Shown here piece after piece: positions 1 to 8,665 of a stretch of 52,738 nucleotides of DNA (the stretch's first letter is position 1; each line of letters starts with the position of its first letter). The position numbers and the translations under genes were made by a program. The notes beneath the pieces are model-generated. The model saw nothing but the letters and a program-made list of their open reading frames with translations, did no database searches and had not been told where the DNA came from. This stretch comes from Puniceicoccales bacterium (GTDB lineage Bacteria > Verrucomicrobiota > Verrucomicrobiia > Opitutales > UBA953): positions 1-52,738 of the forward strand of contig JAISSQ010000185.1 of NCBI GenBank assembly GCA_031273045.1, given 5' to 3'.

Positions 1-1
1 C

Positions 2-2551
2 ACCACGCGCGTGCTCGCCGCGCGGGTCGTCACCGGCTCCCGCGCCAACGTGATTTGGGCGGAGGCCGCCGGCAGCGCGGGCGCGAGCGAGCCGTTGCTC
101 GACGCCAGCGGCGGGCGCGTCGGCGAGGCGCGCTTCAACTACACCGGCGGACTGCGCTCCTCCGGCGCCGACCAAGGAATCTACCTCGGCTACGGGCTGA
201 CCGAAATCAGCGCCGACGCCGGCAAGACCGTCGCGCTCGACGCCACCGGCGCGACCGACGCGAAACTCTACGCGAAACTCACCGGCACCGGCTCGTTCAG
301 CATCACCGGCGCGCAGGAGCAGCCGGTCGAACTCGGCGGCGACAACGATTTCACCGGCGGGCTGACCGTCAGCACCGTCTGGCTCGAACCGCTCGTTGAC
401 GGCGCGCTGGGCGCGGGACCGCTCACCCTCACCGGCGGCGCGCGCGTGCGCGTCGCGGGGCTGACGCAGCGGGTCGCCGCGCTCAACGGAACGGCGGACG
501 CGCTGGTGTCGCTCGGCGAGGGCGGCGTGCTCGAAGTCGGCGCCGGCGGCGGCTCGTTCGCGGGCGTCATCGGCGGCGACTGGAAGGGCGCGGGCTACGG
601 CTCGCTCGTCAACAAGGGCGCGCTGGCGCTGACCGCGCCGGACACGCAGCACCTGTTCGCGTCCGTCACCAACGCCGCCGGCGCGACGCTGGACGTCACC
701 GGCGCGGTTGAGGCGCAATACTTCGACAACGCGGGGACGCTGCGCGCCGCCGCGCTGATTTACAGCGGCGACACGGGCATCGAGAACCGCGCCGGCGCCG
801 TGATTGAGGTCACGGACACGCTCATGGGCGCCATCCGCAACAGCGGGCGCGTCACCGCCGGCTACGCCGACCTGCCGGAAGGCGCGCGCATCACCAACTA
901 CGCCGGCGGCGAGTTCATCGCCACCGACGGCATCTACGGCGACGTGACGAACGCGGGGCTGCTCGAAACGCCGGGCGTCACCGGCACCGTTGACAACGCC
1001 GCCACCGGCACCGTGCGCGTCACCGGCGTTTCGGGCACGCACTACATCTCCGCGCTGCGCAACGACGGCGAGGTGTTCTTCGAGCACGCGGGAATCGTGT
1101 TGAGCGTCGGCGCGCTCTCGAACCTCACCGGCGAGACCGCCGGCCGCTACTCGATGCTGGCGGACTTCTCGAAGTCGGGCATCGGCACCGGCGGCGCGGG
1201 CGACGTCGGCAACGGCAACCGCCTCATCATCGAGAGCGGCGAGATTTCGGGACGGCACGTGTTCGTCGTGCGCGACATCGCGAACTCCGACCTCGCGGGC
1301 GTGGAGACGCGCTACGTCGTGGCGGTCAGCGGAGCCGCCGCCGGCGGCGAACTGCGGCTCACCGCCGGCGCGAGCGTCACGGCGGTCATGGCGAGCGGCG
1401 CGCCGGTCGAGGCGGGCGCGTTCCGCTTCACGCTCGAAAACGCGAGCGAGGGCTTGGAACTCGTCCCCGCCGGTCAGAGCGCCGGCAAGCAAAGCGCGCT
1501 CAAAAGCGCCGCGCTGCTCGCCAGCAGTTGGTTCTCCTCGCTGGACAACCTGACGAAGCGGCTCGGCGAACTGCGCCTCGGCGAAGGCGTCGGCGGCGCC
1601 GGCGGCGCGGCGGCGCTCCAGCCCGCGCAGACCAAACTCTCCGACGCGCTGTGGGTGCGCGGCTACGCCCAGCAAATCAACGCCAAGTTGCGCATCGCCG
1701 ACCTCGGCGACTTCACCTCGCACCAATACGGGGGCGACGTCGGCTACGACCACGCCTTCCGCCACGCCGGCGGCACGTGCTTCCTCGGCGTCTTCGCCGG
1801 CTGGCAAAGCGCGTGGCTGCGGTTCAACGACGCCGCCCAGATGAACGGACGCGCCAGCAAGGGCTGGACCGACGCCGCAAGCGTCGGCGTCTATGGCTCG
1901 TGGCTCTCCGACAAGGGCTGGTTCGTGGACGCCGTCGTCAAGGCGCAGCGCTACGACAGCAAGTTCCAGACCTCGAACCAGAAGGGCGACTACGACAACT
2001 ACGGCGCCGGCTTCTCGCTCGAAATCGGCAAACGCTGGAACTTCGGCAGGAGCGCCAATGCCGGCGGCGCGGGCGTCGCGAACGCCACCGGCGCCGCCCT
2101 CGAAGCCCAGCGCCCGTGGTTCATCGAACCCGCCCTGCAATTCGACTACACGCACATGTTCGCCACCGACTACGACCTGCGCGAACGCACCGACGGCGCG
2201 CCCACAAGCGTCGCCATGAGCGCCGGCGACATCGTCCGCTTCGTGCAGGGCGCACGCCTCGGCCGCGTCTTCGACGCCGGTTCCGCCGGACTGTTCGAGC
2301 CGGCGGCGCGCTTCGGCGTCGAAGAGCAGACCAGTGCCGGCGGTAGCGTCCGCCTCTCCGGCGAAAACAAAAGCACGCGCCCGACCACCGACGGCATCCG
2401 CGGCTTCGCTGGCTTCGGCGTCACCTGGCAGTTGAACCGCGCCTCGACGGACACCTTCTCGCACTCCGTTCACCTCGATTACGAAGCCACCTTCGGCCAG
2501 AAATACGACCGTCCCTGGTCCATCACCGCCGGCTACCGCGCAAGGTTCTGA
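2..2551 (+). CDS. Autotransporter, C-terminal part (5' end outside window)
   Basis: The reading frame is open to the window edge, so this is the 3' part of a longer gene; the GTG at 11 is not a convincing start. The first ~500 residues are Gly/Ala/Thr-rich with short repeated beta-strand-like units (many TGG, TNAG, NAGT-type turns), as in a beta-helical passenger. From about residue 545 a barrel begins (SDALWVRGYAQQ), with alternating aromatic strands, and the protein ends in YRARF with a terminal Phe, the usual BAM-recognition signature. This matches the autotransporter beta-domain (PF03797 type). The barrel is expected to insert in the outer membrane and carry the passenger to the surface. 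Passenger function cannot be read. A GC-rich hairpin follows the stop. Confidence 0.85.
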   Translation, partial: TTRVLAARVVTGSRANVIWAEAAGSAGASEPLLDASGGRVGEARFNYTGGLRSSGADQGIYLGYGLTEISADAGKTVALDATGATDAKLYAKLTGTGSFSITGAQEQPVELGGDNDFTGGLTVSTVWLEPLVDGALGAGPLTLTGGARVRVAGLTQRVAALNGTADALVSLGEGGVLEVGAGGGSFAGVIGGDWKGAGYGSLVNKGALALTAPDTQHLFASVTNAAGATLDVTGAVEAQYFDNAGTLRAAALIYSGDTGIENRAGAVIEVTDTLMGAIRNSGRVTAGYADLPEGARITNYAGGEFIATDGIYGDVTNAGLLETPGVTGTVDNAATGTVRVTGVSGTHYISALRNDGEVFFEHAGIVLSVGALSNLTGETAGRYSMLADFSKSGIGTGGAGDVGNGNRLIIESGEISGRHVFVVRDIANSDLAGVETRYVVAVSGAAAGGELRLTAGASVTAVMASGAPVEAGAFRFTLENASEGLELVPAGQSAGKQSALKSAALLASSWFSSLDNLTKRLGELRLGEGVGGAGGAAALQPAQTKLSDALWVRGYAQQINAKLRIADLGDFTSHQYGGDVGYDHAFRHAGGTCFLGVFAGWQSAWLRFNDAAQMNGRASKGWTDAASVGVYGSWLSDKGWFVDAVVKAQRYDSKFQTSNQKGDYDNYGAGFSLEIGKRWNFGRSANAGGAGVANATGAALEAQRPWFIEPALQFDYTHMFATDYDLRERTDGAPTSVAMSAGDIVRFVQGARLGRVFDAGSAGLFEPAARFGVEEQTSAGGSVRLSGENKSTRPTTDGIRGFAGFGVTWQLNRASTDTFSHSVHLDYEATFGQKYDRPWSITAGYRARF

Positions 2552-2581
2552 TTTTCTTCGGTTTTGAGTGCTCGCGAAACG

Positions 2582-2628
2582 CGCGGAATGCGCGGAACTG
2601 ACGCTGGTCATCTTCCGCAAATTCCGCG
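2582..2628 (+). terminator. Hairpin downstream of the autotransporter
   Basis: Two arms, 2582-2597 (CGCGGAATGCGCGGAA) and 2613-2628, are inverted copies with 14 of 16 positions matching and a 15-nt loop, 31 bp after the autotransporter stop. There is no T-run, so a classical Rho-independent terminator is uncertain; it may simply protect the 3' end. Confidence 0.4.
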
Positions 2629-2835
2629 TGTGTGGTTGTTGACTTCTTGCTCGCGCAAAAACGCTTGCCGTTTCACCCCGAAATGCTTTTCTGCGTCCCG
2701 TCAATGCCGCACCCCCGACTAAACCGCAATTCCAAGACCTGTCCTCCCGCTTCCGGCGACAGAACCAATGCTTCCGTCGTCCGTGACTGCGGTGCCGGTA
2801 TTGGAGCGAACTCCCAGCGGCGTAGCCGCAAAGAC

Positions 2836-3627
2836 ATGGTTATTGGGGCACTCTTCGAGGAATGCCAAAGGACCGGCAACTTCGTCTTCCACAACAATCG
2901 TGTGAAAGAAATCAGTAAACAATTTGGCTTTGGAAATCCTTTCGACGCGACAAAATTAGACAACAAGGCGAAACTCCCCGCCGTCCTTGTCGAGAATGAC
3001 TATGGCATTCTTCATATCGGAGGAGGGAAACACCGATTCATCAAGGGAATCGACAAACTTTTCCACGATTTTGAGGAAGTCGAAACCACCGTTGAATGGC
3101 CCTACAAACAATCGCGCCTGAACCAGTTCAATTCCAGCGAAAGCAACATCCTCTCCGTGGCAAACAACCAGCGAATCCTTCACCATTTCCTTTTTGGAAA
3201 GGATAACGAGTTTTCAGAACCGGATATTTTGCAGCGTCCAAAAACCTACTTCCCGCATCGAACAAAAGATTCTTTCGACTATAACATCGGCGACGACGTT
3301 CAAGTTAAGTTGAATAACATCCAGATTGAGATTGACCTCACCTTGGAATTCAAGGGCGACATTTGCGTCTTTGAAGCAAAGAACGGAAAGCCGGACTCTT
3401 TTTCCATTTACCAAATCTATCATCCGTTCCGTTATTATCACAAAGCGAAGGTCGAAGGAAGAATCAGGGATGTCCGTAACATTTTTTGCGTGTATGTCGT
3501 CCATGACACCACGGGGAACGACGATTTGCTCACCCTGTGGAAATACACGTTTTCAGACCCGAACGACATGAGCACGATACAGATGATAAAATCCACTGCC
3601 TACAAACTCATCAGACAACCTGCTTGA
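2836..3627 (+). CDS. Type II restriction endonuclease, PD-(D/E)xK type (inferred)
   Basis: 263 residues from the ATG at 2836. The frame is open further upstream (GTG at 2632), but that stretch looks non-coding and holds a small hairpin (2817-2829) just before the ATG. The identity rests on two things. A DNA methyltransferase gene starts 22 bp downstream. Residues 165-182 form a plausible PD-(D/E)xK core: Asp167 in IEID, then Glu180-Ala-Lys182 in VFEAK, separated by a beta-strand. The rest (FNSSESNILSVANN, FPHRTKDSF) gives no specificity. The enzyme would cut unmethylated DNA at the site protected by the partner. Base composition is clearly more AT-rich than the flanking genes, pointing to horizontal transfer. 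The recognition site cannot be predicted. Confidence 0.7.
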   Translation: MVIGALFEECQRTGNFVFHNNRVKEISKQFGFGNPFDATKLDNKAKLPAVLVENDYGILHIGGGKHRFIKGIDKLFHDFEEVETTVEWPYKQSRLNQFNSSESNILSVANNQRILHHFLFGKDNEFSEPDILQRPKTYFPHRTKDSFDYNIGDDVQVKLNNIQIEIDLTLEFKGDICVFEAKNGKPDSFSIYQIYHPFRYYHKAKVEGRIRDVRNIFCVYVVHDTTGNDDLLTLWKYTFSDPNDMSTIQMIKSTAYKLIRQPA

Positions 3628-3648
3628 ATAACAAAAGATAAGCATAAA

Positions 3649-4554
3649 ATGACCGAAACAGCATCAAACATTCTCGATTTCCGCAACAAGGTCTTCAACG
3701 AGGACGTGCTCGCAGTGCTTGCCCGCATGCCGGATGAGTGCGTGGACATGGTTTATGGTGACCCCGACTACAATGTTGGAATCAATTACGCCGGTCGCAA
3801 TTACACAACGCAATGGGACGCATACATTGAGTGGTATTCAAAACTCGCCAAAGAGTGTCTGCGTGTGCTCAAGCCAAGCGGAAACCTTTTCCTTCTCAAT
3901 TATCCGAAGCAAAACGCCTACCTGCGCGTCCGTTTTCTGGATTCCGCCGCGTTCGCCGTGCACGATTACGTTTGGGTTTACAACACGAACGTTGGAATGT
4001 CCCCGAAGAAACTTACCACCGCCCACCGCAGCATTCTTCACGCGACAAAGAGCAAGGAAAACAATTTCTACAAGGACAACGTCGCGGTTCCTTACCAAAA
4101 CCCGACCGACAAGCGCATTCAGGGGCGCATCGCCGCCGGTCACAAGGGACGGATGCCTTACAGTTGGTTCTACTACGACCTCGTGAAAAACGTCTGCAAG
4201 GACAAGACGTTCCACGCATGCCAAATCCCGCTCGGTCTTGTCGAGATGCTCATTAAGGCCGCCACGCAACCCAAGAATGATGTTTTTATTCTCTTTGGCG
4301 GTAGCGGCAGCGAACTTGTCAAATGCCGCGAACTTGAACGCAACTTCATCAGTTGCGAGATACATCCGGAATACTACAAGATGCTTTGCGACCGCCTTGA
4401 CAACAACGGTGCCATCGCCCCGCACTACCGCCTTGATTTCATCCGTGCGCGCAACGGACATCCGCGCAAACCGGAACCCGAACCCGAATTAACGCCGGAT
4501 TTCTTCGCATCCCTTTTCCCCGAACCCCTCCTTGCGCCGTCTTTCGCACATTAG
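3649..4554 (+). CDS. DNA adenine/cytosine-N4 methyltransferase, beta class
   Basis: 301 residues. The catalytic motif IV comes first (DPDYNVG, residues 38-44) and the AdoMet-binding motif I comes last (FGGSGS, 216-221). This circularly permuted order is that of the beta class of amino-methyltransferases (HinfI/CcrM-like). A target-recognition stretch lies between, about 120-185. The usual (D/N/S)PPY is DPDY here, an uncommon variant of the loop that holds the target base, so activity is likely but not certain. Modified base (N6-adenine or N4-cytosine) cannot be told from the motif. It follows the putative endonuclease by 22 bp and shares its AT-richer composition, making a two-gene restriction-modification unit. 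No controller (C) gene is visible. Confidence 0.88.
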   Translation: MTETASNILDFRNKVFNEDVLAVLARMPDECVDMVYGDPDYNVGINYAGRNYTTQWDAYIEWYSKLAKECLRVLKPSGNLFLLNYPKQNAYLRVRFLDSAAFAVHDYVWVYNTNVGMSPKKLTTAHRSILHATKSKENNFYKDNVAVPYQNPTDKRIQGRIAAGHKGRMPYSWFYYDLVKNVCKDKTFHACQIPLGLVEMLIKAATQPKNDVFILFGGSGSELVKCRELERNFISCEIHPEYYKMLCDRLDNNGAIAPHYRLDFIRARNGHPRKPEPEPELTPDFFASLFPEPLLAPSFAH

Positions 4555-4628
4555 CCACGCCACACCATTTCTCATTCCGTCGTAAAATACCAGCCACACC
4601 GTGGCGGGCAGGGGAAAAAACGAACCCT

Positions 4629-4668
4629 TTTGAACGAAACTTCTCATTTTGGCAAAGTTTCGTTCAAA
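4629..4668 (+). terminator. 14-bp perfect hairpin closing the restriction-modification unit
   Basis: TTTGAACGAAACTT at 4629-4642 is perfectly inverted at 4655-4668 with a 12-nt loop, 75 bp after the methyltransferase stop, and is followed by GCGAACCTTTTT. It can act as a Rho-independent terminator. CGAACC-TTTT occurs on both sides, and the element resembles the palindromes beside the ATPase gene at 23684 and 24895. Confidence 0.55.
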
Positions 4669-4693
4669 GCGAACCTTTTTGCTCGGAACTTCA

Positions 4694-4866
4694 TGTGTGG
4701 AATGGAGTGCCGACTTTCAAGTCGGCTTGGTGGAGATGCGGCGATAGCCGCCTTGCTTTCTCTTCTTTTATAAGTGGCGGCTGCGCCGCACCCTGCATGC
4801 GAGCCGACTTGAAAGTCGGCGCTCCATGGTGCGGCACTCCATGTGTGTTTCGGCTTGGCGTGTGGC
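4694..4866. repeat. Modular REP-like intergenic element, copy 1
   Basis: Outer arms GCCGACTTTCAAGTCGGC (4709-4725, itself palindromic) and its partner at 4803-4820 are flanked by TGGAGTG/GCTCCA boxes. Inside lie GCGGCGATAGCCGCC and GGCGGCTGCGCCGCA hairpins separated by a pyrimidine-rich spacer. A 16-base tag, CGGCTTGGCGTGTGGC, follows at 4851-4866. The same parts recur at 18660 and 37819-38000, and in degenerate form at 19689. The element fills most of the 378-bp gap 4555-4932, which otherwise shows no gene. Confidence 0.85.
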
Positions 4867-4932
4867 ACCGGGTGCGCGGTGCCGGAATGCGAGTCGGAAC
4901 CCTGCGTTCCCAGCGTTTCGGGTCAATAATCC

Positions 4933-6390
4933 CTAAAACTCCGCGTTCTTCGGCGTCCGCGGATACGGTATCACGTCGCGGATGTTCGAGACGCCGGTGA
5001 CGAACATCAGCATGCGCTCGAAGCCAAGGCCAAAGCCGCTGTGCGGCACGGTGCCGTAGCGGCGCAGGTCAACATACCACCGGTAGTCCGCCTCGCACAG
5101 GCCTTGGCGCGCCATGTTGTCGAGCAGCACGTCGAGCCGCTCCTCGCGCTGGCTGCCGCCGATGATTTCGCCGATGCCGGGAACGAGCAGGTCCATCGCG
5201 CGGACGGTCTCGCGACCGAGCGCGTCGGGCGCGTTGACTTTCATGTAAAACGGTTTCAGCGAGCGCGGGTAGTTGAAGACGGTGACGGGGCACTTGAAGT
5301 GCTCCTCGCTCAAAAAGCGTTCGTGCTCGCTTTGCAGATTGTCGCCCCACGCGACGGTGCTCTCGAACGCCTTGGCGCCGGTGCCGGCGGCGCGTTCAAG
5401 GATGCCGATGGCGTCGGTGTAGGAGCAGCGTTGGAAGGGGCGTTCGAGGACGAAGTCGAGGCGCGGGAGGAGGTCTTTGTCCACGAACTTCGCGAAGAAT
5501 TCGAGTTCGTCGGCGCAGTGCTCGCGTGCGTCGCGGACGAGGTGTTTGACGAAGTCCTCGGCGAGTTGCATATCGCCGTCGAGGTCGAGGAACGCGGCCT
5601 CCGGCTCGACCATCCAGAACTCCGCGGCGTGTCGCGAGGTGTTTGAGTTTTCGGCGCGGAAGGTCGGTCCGAACGTGTAGATGTTCGAGAGGGCGCAGGC
5701 GAGCGTCTCGCCCTCCAACTGGCCGCTGACGGTGAGCGAGGTTTTCTTTCCGAAGAAGTCGCGCGAGTAGTCAACGGCGCCGGTGTCGTCGCGCGGCGGG
5801 TTCGCCGGGTCGAGCGTCGAGACGCCGAACATCTCGCCGGCGCCCTCGCAGTCGCTCGCCGTGATGATGGGCGTGTGCACGTAGAAAAAGCCGCGCCGCT
5901 GGAAGAATTCGTGGATGGCGAACGCGAGGCGCGAGCGGACGCGGAACACGGCGCCGAACAGGTTCGAGCGCGCGCGCAGGTGCGCGATTTCGCGGAGGAA
6001 TTCAAGCGAGTGCCCTTTCTTTTGCAGCGGGAACGTGGCGTCGGCGGTGCCGATGACGTTGAAGGTGCCGGCAACGATTTCCCACCGTTGCCCCGCGCCC
6101 TGCGAGGGGACGAGCGCGCCGCGAACCTCGACGCTCGCGCCGGTGCTCGCGCGGTGGATTTGCTCCGCATAATCGGGCAGGTCGCTCTTGACGATGACCT
6201 GAATGCCTTTGAGCGAGGAGCCGTCGTTGACTTCAACGAACGAGAACCCCTTGGCGTCGCGGCGCGTCCGCACCCAACCCTGCGCGAGCACGGCGTCGCA
6301 CGGTTCGCCGGCGGCGAGCAGGTCGCGCACGAGGGTGCGTTTTGGGGCGTGGACGCCGGCACTGCCGGCGGGGGGCGTTGCTTCAAACAT
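4933..6390 (-). CDS. asnS: Asparagine--tRNA ligase
   Basis: 485 residues from the ATG at 6390; an in-frame upstream start would only add a low-complexity tail. It charges tRNA-Asn with asparagine in the cytoplasm. An N-terminal OB-fold anticodon-binding domain ([20 protein letters not shown]) is followed by the class II catalytic core: [20 protein letters not shown] (motif 2 region, with the SRH-AEF signature of AsnRS rather than AspRS) and [12 protein letters not shown] (motif 3) before the C-terminus. Length fits the family. It is the last gene of a minus-strand run with an outer-membrane barrel 54 bp upstream. A complete AsnRS suggests direct asparaginylation, so GatCAB is not needed for Asn. 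Confidence 0.97.
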   Translation of the reverse strand: MFEATPPAGSAGVHAPKRTLVRDLLAAGEPCDAVLAQGWVRTRRDAKGFSFVEVNDGSSLKGIQVIVKSDLPDYAEQIHRASTGASVEVRGALVPSQGAGQRWEIVAGTFNVIGTADATFPLQKKGHSLEFLREIAHLRARSNLFGAVFRVRSRLAFAIHEFFQRRGFFYVHTPIITASDCEGAGEMFGVSTLDPANPPRDDTGAVDYSRDFFGKKTSLTVSGQLEGETLACALSNIYTFGPTFRAENSNTSRHAAEFWMVEPEAAFLDLDGDMQLAEDFVKHLVRDAREHCADELEFFAKFVDKDLLPRLDFVLERPFQRCSYTDAIGILERAAGTGAKAFESTVAWGDNLQSEHERFLSEEHFKCPVTVFNYPRSLKPFYMKVNAPDALGRETVRAMDLLVPGIGEIIGGSQREERLDVLLDNMARQGLCEADYRWYVDLRRYGTVPHSGFGLGFERMLMFVTGVSNIRDVIPYPRTPKNAEF

Positions 6391-6444
6391 GGCGCCGGAG
6401 TTTGCGCGCACCGGCGGCGACGGCAACGCCTCTGTGCCGACCAG

Positions 6445-7497
6445 TCAGAACCGAATTCCGCCCTCCAAGGTAAGCACCGCGTGCGGGTGCACGCGCAGTG
6501 TCTCCAGACGCTCCGAGTGGCTACGGAACTTGTGTTTCCCGAAGAACGAGCCGCCGACGCCGGCGCGGATGTAGCCGAAGCGTTTCAGGAACTCCTTCGT
6601 CACCGAAAGCGTGAGCAACGCCTCCTTCGTTTGCAGGACACGGTCGCGCTTCGCGCCCGCCGCCCCCGCCACGCCGACGCCGGTGCCGCCGGTGGTGTCC
6701 GACCGCAGCAGGAAGCGCGAGTTGTGCCACGCGCCGGCGAGCGAGACGCGCAGCGATTCGTCGCCGAAAAAGTCGTGGGTGAGCGTCAGACCGGCGCCGG
6801 TGCGCAGCGACCAATGCTTGTCAATTTTCCAGTTCAGGGCGGCGAACGGCAACCAGTCCGGCGAGGTCTGGATGCGGCTCGCGAGCATCACGCCGCTAAA
6901 AAACGTCAGCCCGCGCACCCACTCCTTCGGAAGGTTGTAGCGCATGCCGACGCCCACCGCCCCCGAAAGCGCGTCGCCGAAACGCGCGCCGTCGCCGGTG
7001 GCGCCGTTGCCGGTGAGCATCGCGACGACGCCCCAGCGCGGCGAATACTGCCACTCGTAGTGGACGAGCGCGCCCGCGCGCTGCGTGTAATCGGGCAACG
7101 CGCCGGCGGCGGTCGTGACGCCGGCGGCGACGATCTCGAAGTGCCAATCCGTCCGCCGCCACGCGGTCTCGGCGTAGAGCGTGTGCCCGCCGCGCTTGAG
7201 GAACATCGAGAACTCGCCGGCGGCGGTCGCCGACGCCACCCGCCCGCGTCCGCCGGCGTAGGCGGTCTCCGGCCGCCATTCGCCGGAGACGACCGGCGAG
7301 AAGAAGAACATGTCTTTCGCCGCCGGCGGCGACGTTGCGGCGTCGTCGGCCTCGGCGTCATCGCCGTCCGCGCCGAAAGCGTCACCACCGGCGGCGGCAA
7401 ACGCGGCGCAAAGGCAGATTGCGGCGGCGCGCCCAACGTCCCGCAGGGCGACTTGTCGCCGGCAACGGGCGCGCGGCAAAACGAAGGGCGGCGTCAT
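6445..7497 (-). CDS. Outer-membrane beta-barrel protein, unknown role
   Basis: About 350 residues. ATG 7497 is preferred over the GTG 6 bases upstream. The N-terminus has a basic stretch then AAAICLCAAFAAAGGDAFGADG, a plausible signal peptide. The mature part alternates aromatic and polar residues in strand-like blocks (FSMFLKRGGHTLYAETAWRR, WHFEIVAAG, LVHYEWQYSPRWG) and ends GGIRF; the terminal Phe is a BAM signal. It resembles the DUF6268-like barrels of Verrucomicrobia and Planctomycetes, but that assignment is tentative. It starts 7 bp after the stop of the secreted protein encoded at 7504-8505, so the two are very likely co-transcribed. A low-complexity GGTGVGVAGAAGA insert sits before the last strands. 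Confidence 0.7.
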   Translation of the reverse strand: MTPPFVLPRARCRRQVALRDVGRAAAICLCAAFAAAGGDAFGADGDDAEADDAATSPPAAKDMFFFSPVVSGEWRPETAYAGGRGRVASATAAGEFSMFLKRGGHTLYAETAWRRTDWHFEIVAAGVTTAAGALPDYTQRAGALVHYEWQYSPRWGVVAMLTGNGATGDGARFGDALSGAVGVGMRYNLPKEWVRGLTFFSGVMLASRIQTSPDWLPFAALNWKIDKHWSLRTGAGLTLTHDFFGDESLRVSLAGAWHNSRFLLRSDTTGGTGVGVAGAAGAKRDRVLQTKEALLTLSVTKEFLKRFGYIRAGVGGSFFGKHKFRSHSERLETLRVHPHAVLTLEGGIRF

Positions 7498-7503
7498 TGG
7501 CAC

Positions 7504-8505
7504 TTACTGCTGGACGGCGGTGGCGGCTTTGCAATGCCCGAATTTTCGCGCGGCGGCCTTCGCGCCCTCGGCGATGACACCGGCGGCGTCGGCGGTGATT
7601 TTCAGCGTCACGCGCGCGCCCTCGGCCTCGGCGTCAACGGCGAGTTTGAGCGCGGGAACGTTCGCGGCGTTCAACTTCAGCCACGAAGCGGCGAGGTCGC
7701 GGAGGGAGGCGGCCTGCGCGTCATCGGCGACGGTCGCGAGCGTTTCGAGCGTGACGGCGGTGGTGCCGGCGCCGACGGCGACGGCGGCGTTCTTCGCGTC
7801 CACGGGCAGTTTTTTGAGGTGCGCGCGGCGGTGTCCGACGCCCGCGAATTTGCCGTCGAAGCCGGCGGCGGTCTTCGCGGCGGCGATGTCGCCGGCGGCG
7901 ACGAACACGGGCGCGGGCGTCTTCAACGCGCCGAGGAGCGCGGCGGCGGTGCCGGCGGAATCGGCGGTGCCACCGGCGGCGTCACCACCGGCGGCGCGCT
8001 GCGCGGCGGCGTCGAGGTCGGCGGTGCTGACCGCGATAATCGCGACGCCGGCGGCGGGCAGGCGCACGAGCAGTTTTCCGCCGTTGTGCGGCAGTTCGCG
8101 CACGCCGGTGAAACGGCCGGCGGCGTCGGCGGCGAAGCCGTGCGTGAGCAACCACGCGGCGACGAGTTTGTTATCGAAGCGGTGCCGCACGACGAGCGCG
8201 CCCTGCCCGCGCCCGCCGGTGCCGTAGGCGGTGACGCCGGTGACGTGCTTGCGGAAATTGAAGCCGGTCTCGGCCTCGACCTTCGCGATGAAGCGCGCGT
8301 GGGGCGCGGCGGCGGCGTCCCAGATTTTCGCGCCGGCGGGCGCGGCGTTGGCGGCCTCGGCGTCGAAGTGCGCGAGCCAGTTTGCGCCGGCGGGGACGTC
8401 CTGCGGGCGCAGCGGCGCGGCGTTGGCGGCGGCGGTCGCGAACGCGAACGCGGCGGCGGCGAGCGGGAGTGTTTTGAGGGAAAGGGAGAGGAGGGAGTGG
8501 CGCAT
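7504..8505 (-). CDS. Secreted Ala-rich protein, unknown function
   Basis: 333 residues with a clear signal peptide (LPLAAAAFAFATAAANAAPL, cleavage likely near residue 29). No catalytic motif is recognised. The mature part is Ala/Gly-rich with repeated alpha/beta segments, for example LAHFDAEAANA, ALVVRHRFDNKLVAAW and GVAIIAVSTADLD, which recalls the large periplasmic proteins of Verrucomicrobia/Planctomycetes that begin with a statement of whether an inner residue score is passed, but I cannot name a family. It is the first gene of the minus-strand run that continues into the barrel protein and asnS. The 160-bp gap upstream is shared, divergently, with the acyl carrier protein fusion. Confidence 0.6.
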   Translation of the reverse strand: MRHSLLSLSLKTLPLAAAAFAFATAAANAAPLRPQDVPAGANWLAHFDAEAANAAPAGAKIWDAAAAPHARFIAKVEAETGFNFRKHVTGVTAYGTGGRGQGALVVRHRFDNKLVAAWLLTHGFAADAAGRFTGVRELPHNGGKLLVRLPAAGVAIIAVSTADLDAAAQRAAGGDAAGGTADSAGTAAALLGALKTPAPVFVAAGDIAAAKTAAGFDGKFAGVGHRRAHLKKLPVDAKNAAVAVGAGTTAVTLETLATVADDAQAASLRDLAASWLKLNAANVPALKLAVDAEAEGARVTLKITADAAGVIAEGAKAAARKFGHCKAATAVQQ

Positions 8506-8665
8506 AGCGGGCGCAGGGTGGACCGCATCATGCGTTTTTCGAGAGAAAAAAATCTCCGCCGGCGGCGGTCTTTTTTACGCACTGCCGGTGCGTTTTCGGC
8601 GAGGGCGGTGAGAAAACTTTTGCTATCGCGGCGGGCGGCGGTTTTCTTCGCGTCAGAATAAAAAA

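Noticed and set aside
2632-2835. Longer endonuclease starting at the GTG at 2632
   Set aside because: The additional 68 residues are Arg/Pro/Ser-rich and cover a hairpin; the ATG at 2836 gives a normal-size enzyme.
8551-8580. GC hairpin plus T-run (CCGCCGGCGG then TTTTTT) as terminator
   Set aside because: It lies in the divergent promoter region, upstream of both adjacent genes, so it terminates none of them.
5875-8661. A very long plus-strand open frame (928 codons) opposite asnS and the barrel genes
   Set aside because: It is a GC-rich antisense shadow: its translation is Arg/Gly/Ala-rich without family motifs, while the opposite frame encodes recognisable AsnRS.
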